Below are positions 7,723 to 17,200 of a stretch of DNA of 64,000 nt, one piece after another. A model generated the notes under the pieces. It was not told the DNA's origin and searched no databases. It saw only the letters and a program-made list of their open reading frames with translations. Position 1 is the first letter of the stretch; the number at the start of each line of letters is the position of its first letter. The stretch is from Micromonospora rifamycinica. GTDB taxonomy: Bacteria; Actinomycetota; Actinomycetes; Mycobacteriales; Micromonosporaceae. A program made the position numbers and the translations under genes. The stretch covers positions 4,526,001 to 4,590,000 of the forward strand of contig NZ_LT607752.1 in the NCBI RefSeq assembly GCF_900090265.1. Direction: 5' to 3'.

Positions 7723-9429
7723 GTGTACCTACTCGGTGTCAACAGCGTCTACCACGAGTCGTCCGCGGCGCTGCTGAAGGACGGCGTGCTGCTGGCCACC
7801 GCCGAGGAAGAGCGGTTCAACCGGGTCAAGCACGGCAAGCAGGCCCGCTCGGACAATCCGCACGAGCTGCCGATGCAGGCCATCGGCTACGTCCTCGGTC
7901 ACGCCGGCATCACCCTGGCCGACGTCGACATGGCGACCTGCGCGGCCGACCTGGACGAGATGCGGCGGGTCCACGAGCAGGGGCTGCCCTCGGCGTGGAA
8001 CGACGCCGGCGACCGCGCCCGGTTCCTGGCGAACGTGCCGAAGATCCCGGAGGTGCTGGCCGAGCACGGGTTCCGGGGCGACTTCCGCTGGGTGCCGCAC
8101 CACACCGCGCACGCCGCCTCCACGTTCCTCGCCTCGCCGTACCGGGACGCGGCCGTCCTGGTGGTGGACGCGCTGGGCGACGACGCCTGGTCGACCCGGC
8201 TGTACCACGGGCGGGACCGGTCCCTGGAGTCGCTGCTCGACGTGCGGTACCCCGCCTCGCTGGGCTACCTGTGGGAGACCATCTCGGTGCTGCTCGGCTT
8301 CGGGGTGTACGACGCCGCGAAGGTGATGGGGCTGGCCGCGTACGGCGACCCCGCCGTGTTCCGGGCGGCCTTCGACCGGCTGGCCTGGCCGACGCCGGAC
8401 GGCGGGTTCGACATGGACGCCGATGCGCTCCGCTTCGCCGAGATCATGTACTACCCGCCGAGCGCCTACCACGACCGGCTGGTCGAGCTGTTCGGGATCC
8501 CGCCGCGGCGGCCGGGCGACGACATCGAGCCGGTGCACGAGCACATCGCGGCGGCGCTCCAGGCCAAGACCAACGAGATCATGCTGCACCTCGCCGACCA
8601 CCTGCGGCGACGCACCGGTTCGGCGAACCTCTGCCTGGCCGGTGGGGTGGCGCTCAACTGCGTGACAAACACCCTGCTGCTCGCCGAGTCCGGGTTCGAG
8701 AGCGTCTACGTGCAGCCGGCGGCGAACGACGCCGGGCTGGCGGTGGGCTCGGCGCTGTACGTGTGGAACGGCGAACTCGACCGGCCCCGGACAGCGCCGA
8801 TGACGCACGCGTACTGGGGACCGGAGTTCTCGGACGAGGAGATCCGGGCGGAGCTGGACCGGCGCGAGCTGTCCTACACGGTCCCGGACGACATCGACGC
8901 CACGGTGGCGCGGCTGGTCGCCGAGGGCCGGGTGGTCGGCTACTTCCAGGGCCGGATGGAGCTGGGGCCGCGGGCGTTGGGCTGTCGCAGCATCGTGGCC
9001 GACCCGCGGGACCGCGCGATGCGCGAGATCCTCAACCAGAAGGTGAAGCACCGCGAGTACTTCCGGCCGCTCGCGCCGAGCGTGCTCGCGGAGGACGTCG
9101 CCGACTGGATGGAGGTGCCGGGGGACACCCTGGCGGCCGACATGATGCTGGTGACCTACCGGGCCAAGGAGGACAAGAAGCCGCTGATGGGGGCGGTGCT
9201 GCACGTCGACGACACCTGCCGGCTCCAGGCGGTGAGCGCGGCCACCAACCCCCGGTACCACCGGATGATCTCCGAGTTCAAGAAGATCACCGGGGTGCCG
9301 ATGGTGCTCAACACGTCGTTCAACGACCAGGAGCCCATCATCTGCACGCCCGCGGACGCCATCGCCACGTTCGAGAAGACCCAGATCGACTATCTGGCTG
9401 CTGGTAGCTTTCTGGTCGCCAAGGTGTGA
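7723..9429 (+). CDS. O/N-carbamoyltransferase (NodU/CmcH/TobZ family)
   Basis: Carbamoylates a hydroxyl or amine of the product using carbamoyl phosphate and ATP via carbamoyl-AMP. The 568-residue protein has the two family domains: an N-terminal Kae1-like domain with the metal-binding VPHHTAHAAS near residue 127 and the ASKH-type VVDALGDD, and the C-terminal YrdC-like part with GYFQGRMELGPRALG near 405 and VLNTSFND near 530. GTG 7723 begins 4 bp after the amidinotransferase stop behind GGGGTGAG. Adjacency to the amidinotransferase suggests both decorate the same end of the molecule, as in the carbamoylated cyclic guanidine of guadinomine; that is inference. Confidence 0.9.
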   Translation: MYLLGVNSVYHESSAALLKDGVLLATAEEERFNRVKHGKQARSDNPHELPMQAIGYVLGHAGITLADVDMATCAADLDEMRRVHEQGLPSAWNDAGDRARFLANVPKIPEVLAEHGFRGDFRWVPHHTAHAASTFLASPYRDAAVLVVDALGDDAWSTRLYHGRDRSLESLLDVRYPASLGYLWETISVLLGFGVYDAAKVMGLAAYGDPAVFRAAFDRLAWPTPDGGFDMDADALRFAEIMYYPPSAYHDRLVELFGIPPRRPGDDIEPVHEHIAAALQAKTNEIMLHLADHLRRRTGSANLCLAGGVALNCVTNTLLLAESGFESVYVQPAANDAGLAVGSALYVWNGELDRPRTAPMTHAYWGPEFSDEEIRAELDRRELSYTVPDDIDATVARLVAEGRVVGYFQGRMELGPRALGCRSIVADPRDRAMREILNQKVKHREYFRPLAPSVLAEDVADWMEVPGDTLAADMMLVTYRAKEDKKPLMGAVLHVDDTCRLQAVSAATNPRYHRMISEFKKITGVPMVLNTSFNDQEPIICTPADAIATFEKTQIDYLAAGSFLVAKV

Positions 9430-9448
9430 GGCCGACGAAGGTGACCTG

Positions 9449-10474
9449 ATGTTCTCGCGTGAGCTTGTGATCAACAACGGGCGGAAGTTCGAGTTGCCGA
9501 TCTTCCTCCCGGTCTACCAGCCACACCGGATGCAGGCCCTGCGGTCGGCGTGGTCGGAAGGACCGGAGATCGAGGGTTGCATCGTCAACTCGTACTTCCT
9601 CTACAAGCAGCGCGAACTGCGGCAACAGCTCGTCGAGGGCCCCGGACTGCACGACTACCTGGGCTTCGACGGGCTGGTCACCACCGACTCCGGGGCGTTC
9701 CAGGGCCTGACCCGGCAGCTCTACCTCAACAACGCCGACATCGTCCGGTTCCAGGACCGGATCGGCAGCGACATCGTCTCCCCGCTGGACCTCATCACCC
9801 CACCCGGCGACAAGAAGGCCGTCGCCGAGGCGAAGCTCGTCTCGACCGAGAAGCGCATCGTCAAGGCGATGGGCCTCGTCGAACGCGGCATCCTGGTCGG
9901 GGTCCAGCAGGGGGGACGCTACGCCGACCTCCGCAGACGCAGCGTCGAGTTCCTGCGGGACCTGGGCGTGCGGTACCTCGCCCTCGGCTCGCTGGTGCCC
10001 TTCTTCAACCGCAACCACGACCTCCGGTTCGTCGGCCGGACCTCGGCCGAGGCGCGGGAGATCATCGGCCCGGACGTCCCGATGCACGTCTACGGCGCCG
10101 GTGACCCGGTGGAGCTGCCCTTCCTGGTCGCCTGCGGCGTGAACGTCTTCGACTCCGCCTCGTACGGGCACTACGCCCAGACCGGGTGGTACATGACCCC
10201 GTACGGCGCGCTCCAGGACCTGGACAAGCTCGCGGCCGGCGAGTTCGTCTGCGCCTGCCCGGTCTGCCAGGGCGAGCCGCCCCGGGTCATGCCCGACACC
10301 GAGCAGCTCATCGTGCACAACCTGTGGACGATCCTGGTCACGATCCAGACGATCCGGACGCACCTCGCCGGCGGCACCCTGCCCGGATACCTCGACGACG
10401 TGCTCAAACTGCACGACGAGTGGTTCCCCACCAGTGCCCTGCACAGCTCGTGGCGGGAGATCGACCTTGTCTGA
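9449..10474 (+). CDS. Archaeosine-type tRNA-guanine transglycosylase homologue
   Basis: A 341-residue TIM-barrel base-exchange enzyme related to queuine/archaeosine tRNA-ribosyltransferases. The catalytic aspartates are present: VTTDSGAFQG near residue 77 and GVNVFDSASYGHYA near 235. The zinc site is complete, with CACPVC near 268 and a histidine in IVHNLW near 290. The sequence after the second aspartate (FDSASY...YMTPYG...CPVC) is of the archaeal TgtA/DpdA kind rather than the bacterial preQ1 kind (FDCVMPTR), and the archaeal PUA domain is absent. No preQ0 or queuosine synthesis genes are in the window. The next gene, an rRNA-methyltransferase homologue, overlaps its 3' end. The role may be self-protection through RNA modification, or base exchange on the product; both are speculation. 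Confidence 0.8.
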   Translation: MFSRELVINNGRKFELPIFLPVYQPHRMQALRSAWSEGPEIEGCIVNSYFLYKQRELRQQLVEGPGLHDYLGFDGLVTTDSGAFQGLTRQLYLNNADIVRFQDRIGSDIVSPLDLITPPGDKKAVAEAKLVSTEKRIVKAMGLVERGILVGVQQGGRYADLRRRSVEFLRDLGVRYLALGSLVPFFNRNHDLRFVGRTSAEAREIIGPDVPMHVYGAGDPVELPFLVACGVNVFDSASYGHYAQTGWYMTPYGALQDLDKLAAGEFVCACPVCQGEPPRVMPDTEQLIVHNLWTILVTIQTIRTHLAGGTLPGYLDDVLKLHDEWFPTSALHSSWREIDLV

Positions 10475-11375
10475 GCAGGGCAGCCGGATCCTGGCGGACC
10501 TCGCCGCCGACCTCGCCGCCGACGTGGTCCGGCGCTACCGGATCGACGAGCAGCGGGCGGTCGAGGTGATCCTCGATGAGTGGCGTCGCAACCCGAAACT
10601 GCTGGCCGTGGTCGACTCCGCCGGCTCGGCGAAGGAGGCGCAGCGCACCCGGGTCTACAAGGACGCCGCCACCCTCACCAAGAAGACGATCTACCACCGG
10701 TTGCGGGCCTACCGGTCCGAGCCGGCCGCCTTCGACACCGCGCTCCGGACCCTGGTCGAGCTGCCCGCGGACGCCCCGGCCCGGCAGGTCGACGAGGCCG
10801 CGACGGCGATCGCCGCCGCCCACGTCAGCACGGCGGAGCGGCTCGGCCACCGCGACGAGTTCCTCCGGGTGCTCGAAACGACCAACCCGCCCGACAGCCG
10901 GGTCGTCGTGGACGTCGGCGCGGGCGTGCTGCCCACCCTGCTCGGCGCGGACTGGCTCCGGCAGCGGGGTATCACCCAGTACTGGGCGCCCGACAAGGAC
11001 GCCAGCGCGGTCGCCGCCGTCGAGGCGTACGCGGCGAGGGTGCCGGCGGGGCTCGTCCGGCCGGCACAGTGGAACGTGGCCGACGGCTGGGCCGCGCTGC
11101 ACCGGCGCGGGCTGCCGGCGACCTGCGACGTGGCCTGGCTGCTCAAGGTGGTGCCGGTCGTGCTCCGGCAGGAACCGCAGCTCGCCCCGGTGCTCGCCGC
11201 GGCCCCCGCGGACCAGCTCCTGATCAGCGGTTCACGGGTGGCGATGGCCAAGCGGCAGAACATCGAGGCGCGGGAACGCCGGGTGGTCCAGCGGTTCTGT
11301 GCCGACCACGGGCTGCGCATCGTCGACGACCAGGCCACCGAGGACGAGTTCTTCCTGCTGGCCGAGCGCGGTTGA
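10467..11375 (+). CDS. FmrO/ArmA-like 16S rRNA methyltransferase homologue
   Basis: Predicted SAM-dependent methyltransferase of 302 residues resembling the aminoglycoside-resistance 16S rRNA m7G1405 methyltransferases (FmrO, Sgm, ArmA). An N-terminal helical domain includes TKKTIYHRLRAY near residue 70. It is followed by HVSTAERLGHRDEF near 125, SAM motif I VVDVGAGVLP near 152, and DVAWLLKVVPVVLRQE near 230, all matching the family layout. The start is taken as TTG 10467, preceded by CGGGAG and overlapping the TGT stop by 8 bp. It is divergent, so the target nucleotide may not be G1405. Coupling to a TGT homologue suggests the two act together on RNA, possibly as producer immunity. It ends 24 bp before the convergent hydroxyacyl dehydrogenase gene. 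Confidence 0.7.
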   Translation: MSEQGSRILADLAADLAADVVRRYRIDEQRAVEVILDEWRRNPKLLAVVDSAGSAKEAQRTRVYKDAATLTKKTIYHRLRAYRSEPAAFDTALRTLVELPADAPARQVDEAATAIAAAHVSTAERLGHRDEFLRVLETTNPPDSRVVVDVGAGVLPTLLGADWLRQRGITQYWAPDKDASAVAAVEAYAARVPAGLVRPAQWNVADGWAALHRRGLPATCDVAWLLKVVPVVLRQEPQLAPVLAAAPADQLLISGSRVAMAKRQNIEARERRVVQRFCADHGLRIVDDQATEDEFFLLAERG

Positions 11376-11399
11376 CCCACCGCGCCCGGCCGGCAGGGA

Positions 11400-12266
11400 T
11401 CAGTAGCGGTAGAAGCCCCGGCCCGCCTTGCGGCCCACCTCGCCGTCGGCGACCTTCTGTTCCAGCAGCCCGCAGGGCTCGTACCGGTCCTCGTGGGTGC
11501 TCTCCCGCAGGTGCCGCAGGGTGAGCACGACGGTGTCCAGGCCGATCAGGTCGGCGGTCTCCAGCGGACCCATGGTGTGCCCGAAACAGCGCTTGAACAC
11601 CTGGTCCACGACCGTCGGCTCGACCCCCTCCTCCTGCACCAGCCGGGCCGCCTCGTTGAAGAAGACGTGCGAGATGCGGTTGCTGACGAACCCCGGGAAG
11701 TCGCCCACCACGATCGCCTGCTTGCCGAGGGAACGCACCAGCTCCTCGACGTACGCCAGGCAGTCGTCCGACGTGTTCGCGCCCCGCATCACCTCGACCG
11801 CCTCGGTGGCGTAGGCGGGGTTCATGAAGTGGATACCGACGATCCACTCCGGCCGGGTCGTCTCGGCCGCCAGCCGCTGGATCGAGATGCTTGACGTGTT
11901 CACCCCGATGCCCACCTGCGGTGGCAGCGCCGCGTCGAGCCGGGCGTACAGGTCCCGCTTGACCGCCCAGTCCTCGGTGACGTTCTCCACCACGAACTCG
12001 CAGCCGGCCAGCTCACCGAGGTCGACGACGTACCGGGCGCGCTCGGCCAGCTCGGCGCGGGACAACCGGCGCAGGCCCGGCCGCAGCATCGGCGCGAACC
12101 GGACCCCCTCGGCCACCTTCCTCGCCGCCTCGGCCAGGGTCCGCTCGTCGCGGTCCACGAAGACGACCTCGAAGCCGTGCAACAGGAAGTCGGCCCCGAC
12201 GCTGGTGCCGATCGCGCCCGCCCCCACCACGCCGACGCGCCGCCGCGCCGCTGCCGAGTCGCCCAT
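11400..12266 (-). CDS. 3-hydroxyacyl-CoA dehydrogenase (ZmaG-like)
   Basis: NAD-dependent 3-hydroxyacyl-CoA dehydrogenase of 288 residues, normal for a single-function family member. The Rossmann motif GVVGAGAIGTSVGADF is near residue 13, the catalytic histidine in GIHFMNP near 140, and the C-terminal domain carries GFVSNRI and RKAGRGFYRY at the end. In the zwittermicin pathway the homologue ZmaG oxidises the hydroxymethyl group of seryl-ACP and glyceryl-ACP. Here it is the last gene of the leftward operon while its partner ACP, ligase and acyl-CoA dehydrogenase sit in the rightward one. TGATG overlap with the upstream oxygenase gene shows translational coupling. Confidence 0.88.
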   Translation of the reverse strand: MGDSAAARRRVGVVGAGAIGTSVGADFLLHGFEVVFVDRDERTLAEAARKVAEGVRFAPMLRPGLRRLSRAELAERARYVVDLGELAGCEFVVENVTEDWAVKRDLYARLDAALPPQVGIGVNTSSISIQRLAAETTRPEWIVGIHFMNPAYATEAVEVMRGANTSDDCLAYVEELVRSLGKQAIVVGDFPGFVSNRISHVFFNEAARLVQEEGVEPTVVDQVFKRCFGHTMGPLETADLIGLDTVVLTLRHLRESTHEDRYEPCGLLEQKVADGEVGRKAGRGFYRY

Positions 12267-13273
12267 CACGCCTGGTCTTCCTTGTTGTCGTACGCGGTGG
12301 AGAACTGCTCGACGACCCAGGTGCCGAACTGCACCGGCTCGTAGCGTGGCGGGTCGTCCGTGCCGCAGCACTCCGGCACCGGGGCGATCACCGCGTCGAA
12401 GGCGGGCTCGAAGAAGAACGGCATCGAGTACCGGTGCCGCCCGCCCGGGAACCGCACCCGGTGCCAGGTGGCGGTGTAGCGGTCGTTCGTCCAGCGCTGC
12501 ATCATCAGGCCGATGTTCACCAGCAGCGTGCCCGGGATGTGCGGCGCGTTGACCCACTCGCCGTCCGGGTTACGGACCTCCAGGCCGTCCACCCCGTCCT
12601 GCTGGACGATCGCGAGGAACCCGTAGTCGACGTGGGCGCCCATGCCGAACTCCACGTCGTCGAGGCTGCGGTCCGGCTGGAACGGTGGATAGTGCGACAG
12701 CCGCAGGTCGCACAGCTCGTCGCCGGCGTACTTCTGGAAGAACCCGGCGTCGAGGCCCAGGCTCAGCGCCATCCCGGCGGCGAGCTGCTCGCCGAGCCGG
12801 GTGAGCGCGCTCCACGCCTCCATCATCACCGGCCGGAACTCCGGCAGCGCCGCCGGCCACTGGTCCGGATCGTCGAGCGGGTGCCGGCCCTGGCGGGCCA
12901 GCTTCGCCGCCGCGATGGTCTCCGCGTCCCGACCGGACAGCGGCTGGAGGTCGAGACACTCGTGGTAGTCCCGCTTGGTGGCGGTCACCTCGGCGAGCAT
13001 CGGGATGTAGCCCCGGAACTGGCTCGTCTGACCGAGCCGGAGCTTCATCTTCTCCTCGATCGGCAGGTCGAAGAAGGCCCGGGTCTGCGCCATCATCCGC
13101 TCGGACAGCCCGTCGGGCAGACCGTGGTTGCGCACGTACAGGAATCCGACGTCCCGGCAGGCGTCGCCGATGCGGCGCACCGTCTCGTCGAGGGCCTGCG
13201 GGTCCGGATCCGGGACCACCAGGGCACCCACGTCGATCACCGGGACCTCGTGGAACGTCTGCTGCCTGCTCAC
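12266..13273 (-). CDS. Fe(II)/2-oxoglutarate oxygenase, isopenicillin-N-synthase-like (second of pair)
   Basis: Non-haem iron oxygenase of 335 residues with the N-terminal DIOX_N segment (PVIDVGALVV, FLYVRNHGLP) and a jelly-roll core. Iron ligands are visible as H-V-D in MGAHVDYGFLAI near residue 205 and the distal histidine in ATWHRVRFP near 262; the 2-oxoglutarate arginine is in RHRYSMPFFF. The start GTG 13273 overlaps the upstream gene by 4 bp (GTGA), with GGAGGTGA 5 bases upstream. A longer upstream reading exists but contains no homology. It probably hydroxylates the product or a free amino acid precursor; the substrate is unknown. Confidence 0.9.
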   Translation of the reverse strand: MSRQQTFHEVPVIDVGALVVPDPDPQALDETVRRIGDACRDVGFLYVRNHGLPDGLSERMMAQTRAFFDLPIEEKMKLRLGQTSQFRGYIPMLAEVTATKRDYHECLDLQPLSGRDAETIAAAKLARQGRHPLDDPDQWPAALPEFRPVMMEAWSALTRLGEQLAAGMALSLGLDAGFFQKYAGDELCDLRLSHYPPFQPDRSLDDVEFGMGAHVDYGFLAIVQQDGVDGLEVRNPDGEWVNAPHIPGTLLVNIGLMMQRWTNDRYTATWHRVRFPGGRHRYSMPFFFEPAFDAVIAPVPECCGTDDPPRYEPVQFGTWVVEQFSTAYDNKEDQA

Positions 13274-14298
13274 TTCGTCACCTCCTGCTCGTCGCGGGGG
13301 AAGATCTCGTGCACCCGGGCCCACTCCCGCTCGCCGACCACGAACGGCTCGACGGCGTCGCCCCGCTCGCCGGGACGCAGCCACGGGTTGTCCGCCGCGA
13401 CCGCGACCGCCGCGTCGGTGCCCTCCGCCGCGACCGCCTCCGCCGGGTCGATCGGACGCAGCACGCTGCCCAGCTCCGGGATGAAGAAGGAGATCACCGA
13501 CACCCGGTCACCGCGCAGGTTGTCGGCGTGCACCCGGTGCCGGCAGGCCGGGTAGTAGCCACCGCTCCACAGCCCCATCAGCTCGCCGGTGAAGACGACG
13601 CAGGCGCCCGGCGGCGGCGACACCAGCAGCCACTCGCCGTCCTGGGTACGCACCTCCAGGCCGTCGGAGTCCTGGATGCTCACGGTGAGCATGCCGCTGT
13701 CGGTGTGCTCGCCGAGGCGGACGTCCTCCCCCCGGTACTCGTCGCTGTCCCGGTAGTAGATGAGCCGGGAGAACCAGTGCAGGTCCTCGCCGAAGGCCGA
13801 GTCGGGCTTACCGAGGACGTCGTGCTGCCCCATCGACCGGGCGAGCGCCTCGACGACGGTCCGGCCGACCTGCGACACCCACTCCGTGTAGCGGTCCACG
13901 GTCGGCCGGAACCCGGGCAGCCGGGCCGGGTCGGGCCACTGGTTGCCGCCGTACATGACGAACCAGTCCTGTGGCTCGGCGTCCGGTGGCGGGGTCGCCT
14001 CCCGGCCGAACTCCCAGGACTCCTTCAGGTCCGCGGTGCCGTTCGTCGACTCCTCCCGTGGCGCGACGAAGCCCCGGTAGTGCGGGGAGTGCCGGACGCT
14101 GATCGCCGACTTGACCTCGGGGGCGGCGTGGAAGAACCGGCGCGTCTCGACGAACAGCTCGTCGAAGGTCTCCGCGCCGATCCCGGGCCGCAGGTCGAGG
14201 TAGAAGAGGCCGATCTGCCTCGTCGCCTGCCGTACCGCCGCGATGGCGGCCGGGTCGTGAGCGGCCAGCGCACCGATGTGCACGGTCGGAATCCTCAT
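13270..14298 (-). CDS. Fe(II)/2-oxoglutarate oxygenase (first of pair)
   Basis: Second member of the same superfamily, 342 residues, clearly diverged from its neighbour. Iron ligands are H-T-D in LGEHTDSGMLTVS near residue 197 and the histidine in ACRHRVHADN near 253; the cosubstrate arginine is in GDRVSVISFF. The ATG overlaps the PKS stop by 4 bp (ATGA), so it belongs to the PKS operon. Two oxygenases side by side suggest two oxidation steps, for example hydroxylation of an amino acid starter (as in guanidine cyclisation chemistry) and late tailoring. Function beyond family is not readable. Confidence 0.9.
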   Translation of the reverse strand: MRIPTVHIGALAAHDPAAIAAVRQATRQIGLFYLDLRPGIGAETFDELFVETRRFFHAAPEVKSAISVRHSPHYRGFVAPREESTNGTADLKESWEFGREATPPPDAEPQDWFVMYGGNQWPDPARLPGFRPTVDRYTEWVSQVGRTVVEALARSMGQHDVLGKPDSAFGEDLHWFSRLIYYRDSDEYRGEDVRLGEHTDSGMLTVSIQDSDGLEVRTQDGEWLLVSPPPGACVVFTGELMGLWSGGYYPACRHRVHADNLRGDRVSVISFFIPELGSVLRPIDPAEAVAAEGTDAAVAVAADNPWLRPGERGDAVEPFVVGEREWARVHEIFPRDEQEVTK

Positions 14299-17200
14299 GA
14301 CGTCACCTCCTTGATCTCGCGTAGCGAAGTGTGCGGACCGGCCACGACGGCCCGTACCGTCGCGACGAAACGGTCCGCCCAGTCGGCCACCTGCCCGGCG
14401 TCGTGCACGCTGGTGCGGTAGTCGACGGTCAACCGCAGGTGGTCGTCCGACTCGATCAGGTCGAGCCGGAGGTCGACCAGGGCGGCCCGGGCCGGCACCG
14501 GGCGGAACCGCGCGGACAGCCCCGCGAACCGGGGCGCGGGCACCGCGTGGTCGAGGTTGAATACGGTCCGTAGCGGGAAGGCCCCGTCACCGCCCAACAG
14601 GTCGGCCACGTCGGCGAGCGGCACCTGGTGGGCCAGACCGGCGAGCATCGACTGCCGCAGGGCGCGGTGGTAGTCCTGGACCGTGCCGGCAGCGTCCAGC
14701 CGGCTGCGGATCGGCAGCATCTCGGCGCAGTAGCCGACCACGGAGACGCCCCGTGGATAGTCGCGCCCGGCCACCGGAACCCCGATGACGAGGTCGTCGG
14801 TGTCGAACCGGTGGTGTGCCAGCAGCCCGTGCGCGGTGAGCAGGACCTGGAACGGCGTGCTGCCGTACTCCCGGGCCGCCTTGTGCACCGCCGCGGTCAG
14901 CTCGGCGTCGAGGATCCCGAAATGCCGGTCACCCGCGTCCCGCTGCCCGGCCGGCGCGGTGTACGGGGGCACCCCGGCGAGGGCGGTCCGCCAGTACTCC
15001 CGCCCGCCCGCGACGTCCCGCAGCGCGAGCCGGGCCAGGTGGTCGGTGTACTGCAGGGCCGGCTCGGTCGGGCCGGTGCCGTCGTAGCCGGCCGCCAACT
15101 CGTCGAGCAGCACGGTCATCGAGATGCCGTCGGAGACCAGGTGGTGGGCGTACAACACCAGGTGCTGCTCCCGGTCACCCGACCGGACCAGGAAGAACCG
15201 GGTCAGCGGCCCGGTGGCGAGGTCGAACGGCTCGGCGAGCCGCTGCTGCCACCACTGCTGGTAGGACAGCCCGGTCCCGTCGAGGTCGACGACCTCCAGC
15301 TCCGGTGGCGCACCGCGCTCCGGCCGACCGTCGCGGAACACCACCCGCAGCGCCTCGTGCCGGTCCACGACGCCGGCGACCGCCCGCCGCAGCGCCGCCA
15401 CGTCGACCGGACCGGACAGCTCCACGTCCTCGGCCACCGTCCAGTCGGGATCCTGCGGCGCGGCGGCGGAGCGGGCCAGCAACGCCGCCTGGGCCGGGGC
15501 GACCCGGGGCGGGACCTCGTCGGTGAGGAACCCGCCGTCCCGCATGGCCAGGACCGCCTCGGTGGCGGCGGTGACCACCCGCTCCACGTCCGCCCGGGTG
15601 TGCGCGGTCGACAGGAAGCAGGTCCGGCCCTCCCACAGGTAGATGCCGCGCAGCAGCAGGTGGAAGTGGAACACCTCCATCGCCAGCGGTTGGTAGGCGT
15701 AGCTGGCGTTGCCCTTCCAGGTGAACCGGAACAGCGAGCCGTAGTGCAGCACCCGGATCGGCGCACCCTCCCGGCGGAACATCGTGTTCAACGTGGTGAC
15801 CAGGTAGTCGGTCTCCGCGTTCAACCGGTCCTGGAGGGCGCCACCCTGCTCGCGGAGGTGGTGCAGCATCGCCAGCGTCCCCGCCACGGTGGCCGGGTGG
15901 TTCTCGAAGGTGCTGCCGATGTAGGTGGTCTCCGGCACCGCCTGGCCTGGGCCGTCCTGCCAGCCGCCGCCGTCCACGGCGTCCAGGTAACGGGCCGCAC
16001 CGGCGACCACGCCCACCGGGTGACCGCCGCCGATGCACTTGCCGTACGCGGCGATGTCGGCCTCCACGCCGAACCACTCCTGCGCGCCGCCCAGCTTGAC
16101 CCGGAACCCGGTGATCACCTCGTCGAAGATCAGCGGGACGCCGGTCCGGGCGGTGATCTCGCGCAGCCGGCGCAGGAACGCGCCGGGGCGTACCCCGGGG
16201 TTGCGGCTCTGCACGGCCTCGACCAGCACGCCGCCCAGCTCGTGCGCGTGCTCCTCGATGATGCTCAGCGACCGTTCGCTGTCGTAGGGCAGGATCAGCG
16301 CGTCCGCGGCGGCCGACGGTGAGATGCCGGGGGCCATCGGTACCGAGACGAGCGGGTCGCCGTGCACGTCGGGCAGGGCCAGCACCCGGTCGTCCTGACC
16401 GTGGTACGACCCGGCGAACATCACGAACCGGGACCGGCCGGTCGCCGCGGCGGCCACCCGGAGCGCGCCCCGGACCGCGTCGGTGCCGCTGACCGTGAAG
16501 AAGGCCCGCTCCTTGCCGGTGAGCTCGCAGAACAACCGGGCCACCTGGTCGGTGCCGTCGACCACCGGCCCCACCGAGATCCCCCGGGTGGCCTGCTCGG
16601 CGACGGCCTCGGCGACGAAGGCCGGGTCGTGCCCGCAGAGCAGCACCCCGAAGCCCATCGCCAGGTCGACGTAGTCGTTGCCGTCGATGTCGGTCAGGTG
16701 GGCGCCGGCGGCGCTGCCCGCGACGATCGGGTAGCAGGCCCGCCGGGTCTCCGGGCGGACCGTCCGCATCCGGGTGTCCACCCGGTACGCCCGGTGCGTC
16801 CGCGCCCGTTCGAGCGATCCGGCTGTCCGGGCGGTGAACGCGTCGAGCAGCCCGTCGAGGTGGTGGCGTTGCCGGTCGGTGAGGTCGGTCAGCGCGGCCT
16901 TCGCCACGGTCGGCACCCCGTCGGCGACCGGCGGCCCGGACGCCCCGGCCCGGGTCGGCGTCCGGTCGCCCGGCACCGGTGCCGGGCGGGTGGTCGACGA
17001 ACCCGGCACCGGTGCCGTCCGGCTGGCCGACGAACCCGGGACCGGTGGCGTGCTGGTGGCCGGTGGACCCGGGACGGGTGCCGCGCCGAGCAGGTCGAGC
17101 TGCCGGTTCATCAGCGCGATCTGCGCCTGGACCAGCTCGCGCAGCCCGCCGTCCCCGTCCGGCTGTGCCGCCGGCCCGGCCGGCAGCGCCGGAACCGGCT

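Noticed and set aside
9449..10474. Ordinary bacterial queuosine tgt gene
   Set aside because: The FDSASY-YMTPYG region is archaeal/DpdA-like rather than FDCVMPTR, and no queA or queC-F genes are nearby.
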